This document shows, piece by piece, positions 60,613 through 64,000 of a DNA stretch of 64,000 nucleotides (position 1 is its first letter; each line of letters opens with the position of its first letter). The stretch comes from Arthrobacter rhombi (GTDB taxonomy: Bacteria; Actinomycetota; Actinomycetes; Actinomycetales; Micrococcaceae). Both the position numbers and the translations under genes were made by a program. The DNA lies in assembly GCF_900163545.1 (NCBI RefSeq), contig NZ_FUHW01000033.1, forward strand, positions 1 to 64,000, given 5' to 3'. The notes under the pieces are model-generated. The model was not told the DNA's origin. It searched no databases and saw only the letters and a program-made list of their open reading frames with translations.

Positions 60613-61101
60613 ATGTACATGCCTCAGGCGACTGGCTCAGGCGGCGCAAGCGTCGTCAAGGAGTCGGGGGAGACCGCGTCTCCCTGGCTGGCGATCCTGC
60701 GGACTTGCTCTGTCGTCACCGGCATCGCCGCCGTCCTCTTGGCCCTGGTGGCTTGGATCATCGGCGGGCCGGCAGCGGCGGGCAGTGCCCTGGGATCGGT
60801 AGTCGTGGTCATCATCTTCTTTGGCATCAGCCTGGCCATTGGACATCTGGTGGGCCGGCGGAATCCCTCCGCCGCCTTCGGGGCGTTCATGATCGGGTAC
60901 GTGGTGAAGGTCGTTCTGCTGGGAGGTCTGGCCTTCGGTCTGGGCCTACCGGCGTGGACGGACGGAACCTGGCTGCTGGTCGGGGTCGTCTCGGCCGTCG
61001 TCATCTGGCAGGTAGTGGAGTTGCATGCCTTCTCCAAGCTGCGCCTGCAGCTGTACAACGACCCGATTCCCGCCACCGACGCCGGAACCGGTGGGGCCTG
61101 A
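60613..61101 (+). CDS. ATP synthase protein I-like membrane protein
   Basis: The 162-residue product has four helices (about 30-50, 57-77, 88-110 and 117-136) and resembles the ATP synthase I family that helps c-ring assembly. It sits where atpI lies in other actinobacteria. The GGGAGG ribosome site at 60594-60599 is 13 bases before ATG 60613; ATG 60619 is the alternative. Its TGA overlaps the ATG of the next gene by one base. Confidence 0.75.
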   Translation: MYMPQATGSGGASVVKESGETASPWLAILRTCSVVTGIAAVLLALVAWIIGGPAAAGSALGSVVVVIIFFGISLAIGHLVGRRNPSAAFGAFMIGYVVKVVLLGGLAFGLGLPAWTDGTWLLVGVVSAVVIWQVVELHAFSKLRLQLYNDPIPATDAGTGGA

Positions 61102-61343
61102 TGTCCCCACCGAAAAGCGACAGCCCCCACGGCGGAGGGATCTCACCCTTCCGGGAGAACGTCAACTACATCGTTGGCGGGATCATCGCGTGGGGTTTGA
61201 TAGGGTGGTTGTTGGACTTCTTGTTGCATGCCCGCTGGATCTGGTTGGCAGGTGCCCTTCTTGGAGCCGCCGCCGGATATTACCTGGCAGTCCTCCACCG
61301 AAAAGATCGTGCTTCCGGGCCGATTTCTGGTGCGGACGAGTAA
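61101..61343 (+). CDS. AtpZ/ATPase_gene1-like small membrane protein
   Basis: The 80-residue product has two helices (about 24-42 and 46-64) separated by a short loop, in the pattern NYIVGGIIAWGLIGWLLDFL ... WLAGALLGAAAGYYLAV, typical of AtpZ-like proteins. It overlaps the preceding gene by one base (TGATG), so the two are coupled. AtpZ and AtpI pairs have been proposed to form an ion channel or assembly factor in alkaliphilic bacilli. It precedes atpB by 85 bases. Confidence 0.75.
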   Translation: MSPPKSDSPHGGGISPFRENVNYIVGGIIAWGLIGWLLDFLLHARWIWLAGALLGAAAGYYLAVLHRKDRASGPISGADE

Positions 61344-61428
61344 GAACCAAAAAACTTCATCCGTTGGGAAACCTGAACGGCCTTCCAACGATTTTGCCCA
61401 ATGACGGACACAGCAGAGAGGAACCGCG

Positions 61429-62235
61429 TTGATCGCGCTTGCGCTTCCGGCGGCCCCCGCAGAAGGTGGGTTCAAAGCCCCCGGCCTAGAGGACATGCAC
61501 CTTCCCGAAATCATCCCGTGGGGAGCCGATTACGGCAGTGGCTTCGGCAAGCAGATGCTGTTGGTCATCTTGTCCGTCGTTCTCATTTCCTGGTTCTTCA
61601 TGGCCACCTCGCGCCGTGGCAAGATCGTTCCGGGCAAATTCCAGTTCCTCGGCGAGATGTCGTATAACTTCGTCCGTAACTCGGTCGGCAAGGACATCAT
61701 CGGGGAAAAGGACTTCAAGCCCTACGTCCCGCTGTTGATGAGCTTGTTCTTCTTCATTCTGCTGAACAACCTCTTCGGGGTCGTCCCGATTTTCCAGCTG
61801 CCCACCACCTCGCATGTGGGCACCGCCTATGCACTGGCTGGCATCGTCTACGTGTACTGGATCTACCTCGGCTTCAAGAAGCACGGGATTGCCTACCTAA
61901 AGCTTTCAGTGGTCCCCTCGGGAGTCCCGAAGGCGATCCTGCCGCTGATCATCGTCATCGAGATCATCTCCAACTTCTTCGTCCGCCCGCTCACGCACAG
62001 TCTCCGTCTGTTTGCCACCATGCTCTCCGGACACCTCATCGTGATGCTCGCCGCCGCCGGTACGTCCTTCATGCTCGTGGAGGGAGGCGCCTTCCTCAAG
62101 GGCCTAGGCGTGCTGACTTTCGCCGGCGGCGTGGCCATGGGCCTCTTCGAAGTCCTCATCATGGCCCTCCAGGCCTACGTCTTCGTCCTGCTGACAGCCA
62201 TCTACATCCAAGGCGCGTTGGTCGAAGAACACTAA
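61429..62235 (+). CDS. atpB: ATP synthase F0 subunit a
   Basis: Subunit a forms the proton half-channels beside the c-ring. The 268-residue product shows LRLFATMLSGHL with the essential arginine, and EIISNFFVRPLTHS. The start is TTG 61429 with AGAGGA seven bases upstream. It is followed by atpE. Confidence 0.95.
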   Translation: MIALALPAAPAEGGFKAPGLEDMHLPEIIPWGADYGSGFGKQMLLVILSVVLISWFFMATSRRGKIVPGKFQFLGEMSYNFVRNSVGKDIIGEKDFKPYVPLLMSLFFFILLNNLFGVVPIFQLPTTSHVGTAYALAGIVYVYWIYLGFKKHGIAYLKLSVVPSGVPKAILPLIIVIEIISNFFVRPLTHSLRLFATMLSGHLIVMLAAAGTSFMLVEGGAFLKGLGVLTFAGGVAMGLFEVLIMALQAYVFVLLTAIYIQGALVEEH

Positions 62236-62304
62236 GAACCATTCCCCCTCGGGGGAACATCCTGTATCCAACACCCTGCCAACCGGCATTCTGAAAGGAA
62301 CCAA

Positions 62305-62523
62305 ATGGACATCTACGGCAGCCTCAACGCCATCGGCTACGGCCTCTCCGCAATCGGCGGTGCCATCGGCGTGGGCCTCGTCTTCGCCGCGTACATCAAC
62401 GGCGTCGCACGTCAGCCCGAGGCACAGCGCGTGCTGCAGCCGATCGCCTTCCTCGGCCTGGCGCTGACTGAAGCCCTTGCCATCCTGGGCCTCGTCTTCG
62501 CCTTCATCTGGGGCCGTGTCTAA
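62305..62523 (+). CDS. atpE: ATP synthase F0 subunit c
   Basis: The 72-residue hairpin protein has the loop RQPEAQ (36-41) and the ion-binding carboxylate Glu56 in [10 protein letters not shown]. No Q/E/S sodium pattern is seen, so proton use is expected. AAAGGA precedes ATG 62305. Confidence 0.97.
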   Translation: MDIYGSLNAIGYGLSAIGGAIGVGLVFAAYINGVARQPEAQRVLQPIAFLGLALTEALAILGLVFAFIWGRV

Positions 62524-62578
62524 ACTTCGGCTCCGTATTCGGAACCGAAGGTTAGAGTCTAAGAAAGACGGGTGAAAC

Positions 62579-63130
62579 ATGATCTACGCAGCAATTAGCG
62601 CGGCTGAGGGGAAAGTCAACCCCCTCGTCCCCAACGTGTGGGAAATCGCACTGACGCTGGTGACGTTCCTCGTTCTGCTGTACATCGTCAACAAGTTTGC
62701 CGTTCCGGCATTCGAGAAGACGTACAAGGAACGCTCAACAGCCATCGAGGGCGGGATCGCTAAGGCAGAAGCCGCACAGGCAGAAGCCAACGCAGCCCTC
62801 GAAGAGTATCGGCAGCAGCTGCTGGACGCCCGCACGGAAGCCAATCGCATTCGCGAGGAAGCCCGTGCGGAGGGGTCCAAGATCTTGGCCGACCTGAAGG
62901 AGAAGGCGGCGGCAGAGTCCGCACGCATCACCGATCAGGCGCAGGTCCAGATTGAAGCTGAACGCCAGGCAGCCGTCGTCTCCCTCCGTGGAGAAGTCGG
63001 AACGCTGGCAACCCAGCTGGCCAGCCGCATCGTGGGCGAGGCCCTCGACGACGATGCACGCTCGGCCCGCGTGGTTGACCGCTTCCTGAGCGACCTCGAA
63101 AACGAGCAGAGCGCAGGTGCATCGAACTAA
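62579..63130 (+). CDS. atpF: ATP synthase F0 subunit b
   Basis: The 183-residue product has one N-terminal helix (about 18-38) and a long Ala/Glu/Arg-rich coiled coil, the peripheral stalk. It is a separate atpF, not fused to delta as in Mycobacterium. The stop overlaps the atpH ATG by one base. Confidence 0.95.
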   Translation: MIYAAISAAEGKVNPLVPNVWEIALTLVTFLVLLYIVNKFAVPAFEKTYKERSTAIEGGIAKAEAAQAEANAALEEYRQQLLDARTEANRIREEARAEGSKILADLKEKAAAESARITDQAQVQIEAERQAAVVSLRGEVGTLATQLASRIVGEALDDDARSARVVDRFLSDLENEQSAGASN

Positions 63131-63945
63131 TGGCAGGTGTATCGAGCCACTCCCTGGCAGCGGCCCAGTCCGACCTTGAGGCGAAACTGCCGACGGTCGG
63201 GCTGCCGCTCGCCGAGGATCTCTTCGGCGTGTTGAGCATCATGGATTCCAATGCCGGCTTGCGCCGTGCCTTGACCGATCCAGCGCGCAGCACCGAGGAA
63301 AAGACCGCACTGACGTCCCGGCTACTGCGGGGCAAGGTCTCCGCGGAGGCCGAATCCATCGTGGCCGGCCTCGCCGGTTCCCGGTGGGGCTCGGCACGTG
63401 ACATCGGAGATGCACTCGAAACGCTGGCCGCCACGGTGGCCATCAGCGTGGCTGAGCGCCAGGCAGAGGGACCAGCCGGTCTCGAAGCCCTGGAAGAAGA
63501 CCTTTTCGGCTTCATCAGGGTTGTGGGGTCCAGTCATGATCTGCAGCGTGCGCTCGATGACCCGCAGGCCTCGGACGATGCCAAGCGCAAACTTGCGCTC
63601 CGGGTATCCCCGCAGGCCGGCGAGGTCGCACGAGTCCTGATCGCCCAGGCTGTTCAGTCCCCTCGGGGTCTGAAGCCGGCGAATCTCGTGGAGAAGTTCG
63701 TGGAGTTGGTGGCCAAGCGCCAGCAGCGGTGGATTGCGCATGTCAGCGCCACCCGTCCGTTGACTGACGAACAGTTCAACCGACTGCAGGCAGGGCTCAA
63801 CAAGCTCTACGGACGCGATCTGAAGATCAACGCCGCAGTGGATCCATCACTAGTTGGAGGTATCCGGGTAGTCGTCGGTGACGAGGTTGTTGACGCAACC
63901 GCAGCCACCCGGCTCGCGGAACTCCGTCGTCGGTTGGCCAGCTAG
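63130..63945 (+). CDS. atpH: ATP synthase F1 subunit delta
   Basis: The 271-residue delta subunit links the peripheral stalk to F1. The C-terminal IRVVVGDEVVDATAATRLAELR is the conserved delta motif. It is longer than E. coli delta (177), as usual in actinobacteria, with an extra N-terminal region of about 90 residues. atpA should follow beyond the window. Confidence 0.95.
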   Translation: MAGVSSHSLAAAQSDLEAKLPTVGLPLAEDLFGVLSIMDSNAGLRRALTDPARSTEEKTALTSRLLRGKVSAEAESIVAGLAGSRWGSARDIGDALETLAATVAISVAERQAEGPAGLEALEEDLFGFIRVVGSSHDLQRALDDPQASDDAKRKLALRVSPQAGEVARVLIAQAVQSPRGLKPANLVEKFVELVAKRQQRWIAHVSATRPLTDEQFNRLQAGLNKLYGRDLKINAAVDPSLVGGIRVVVGDEVVDATAATRLAELRRRLAS

Positions 63946-63969
63946 CCCTCCCCGTGCGGGAGGGTGGCT
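63943..63969 (+). other. Hairpin between atpH and atpA
   Basis: CCCTCCC (63946-63952) pairs with GGGAGGG (63958-63964) with a short loop, extended by flanking AGC/GCT bases, right at the atpH stop. It lacks a T tract, so it more likely affects mRNA processing or stability than termination. The remaining bases to 64000 would be the atpA leader. Confidence 0.5.
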
Positions 63970-64000
63970 GTCCACCGACACCACAGACTGAAACAAACCC

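Overview
This is a 64 kb chromosomal window from a high-GC Gram-positive bacterium, most likely a member of the Micrococcaceae (Arthrobacter/Kocuria/Micrococcus relatives). The evidence is the strong G/C third-position bias, frequent GTG starts, a SigR-RsrA pair, the 24-residue actinobacterial protein bL37, a fused 2-oxoglutarate decarboxylase/dehydrogenase (Kgd), a tmRNA tag reading ANSKRTDFALAA, and the order argS-lysA-hom-thrC-thrB-rho-prfA-prmC-sua5-wecA-atp, which is shared with Mycobacterium. There is no phage, integrase, IS element or CRISPR array; almost all of the window is core genome.

Layout. 0-5 kb: cell division and ribosome rescue (ftsE-ftsX, an M23 endopeptidase, smpB, ssrA). 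5-11 kb: a leftward set hisN-rsgA-aroA-DoxX facing rightward sigR-rsrA, then the tiny bL37 gene and an SGNH-like gene. 11-15 kb: kgd. 15-20 kb: two CNNM-type membrane proteins, a zinc ABC exporter/importer pair (ATPase plus permease, no binding protein) and zur. 20-24.5 kb: a metallo-beta-lactamase-fold protein, map, a Cds1-like cysteine desulfhydrase candidate, a rhodanese and a HIT protein. 24.5-32 kb: hrpA and a three-gene ABC importer of the TrpXYZ type. 32-41 kb: accessory genes, with two broken genes (an aquaporin tail and a frameshifted DJ-1/PfpI gene), the biotin transporter bioMNY with a coupled CHY zinc-finger gene, two universal stress proteins and a YeiH exporter with divergent LysR. 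41-45.5 kb: tRNA-Arg(CCG) and a tightly overlapping MoxR/DUF58 operon. 45.6-64 kb: the conserved argS-to-atpH block.

How it works together. SigR-RsrA senses thiol oxidation; a perfect GGGAAT-N18-GTT promoter precedes sigR, and a second one precedes ssrA, tying ribosome rescue to the oxidative response. sigR appears to have two starts, giving a long stress-induced form and a short housekeeping form. Zur at 20 kb probably represses the zinc operon through a 15-bp palindrome placed in the promoter spacer, and bioY carries two perfect TGAAC-N3-GTTCA boxes expected for BioQ. Many genes have a TANNNT hexamer exactly six bases before the start codon, indicating leaderless transcripts. The window offers several good regulatory predictions and small or broken genes, but I see no clear multi-gene system that is wholly new.
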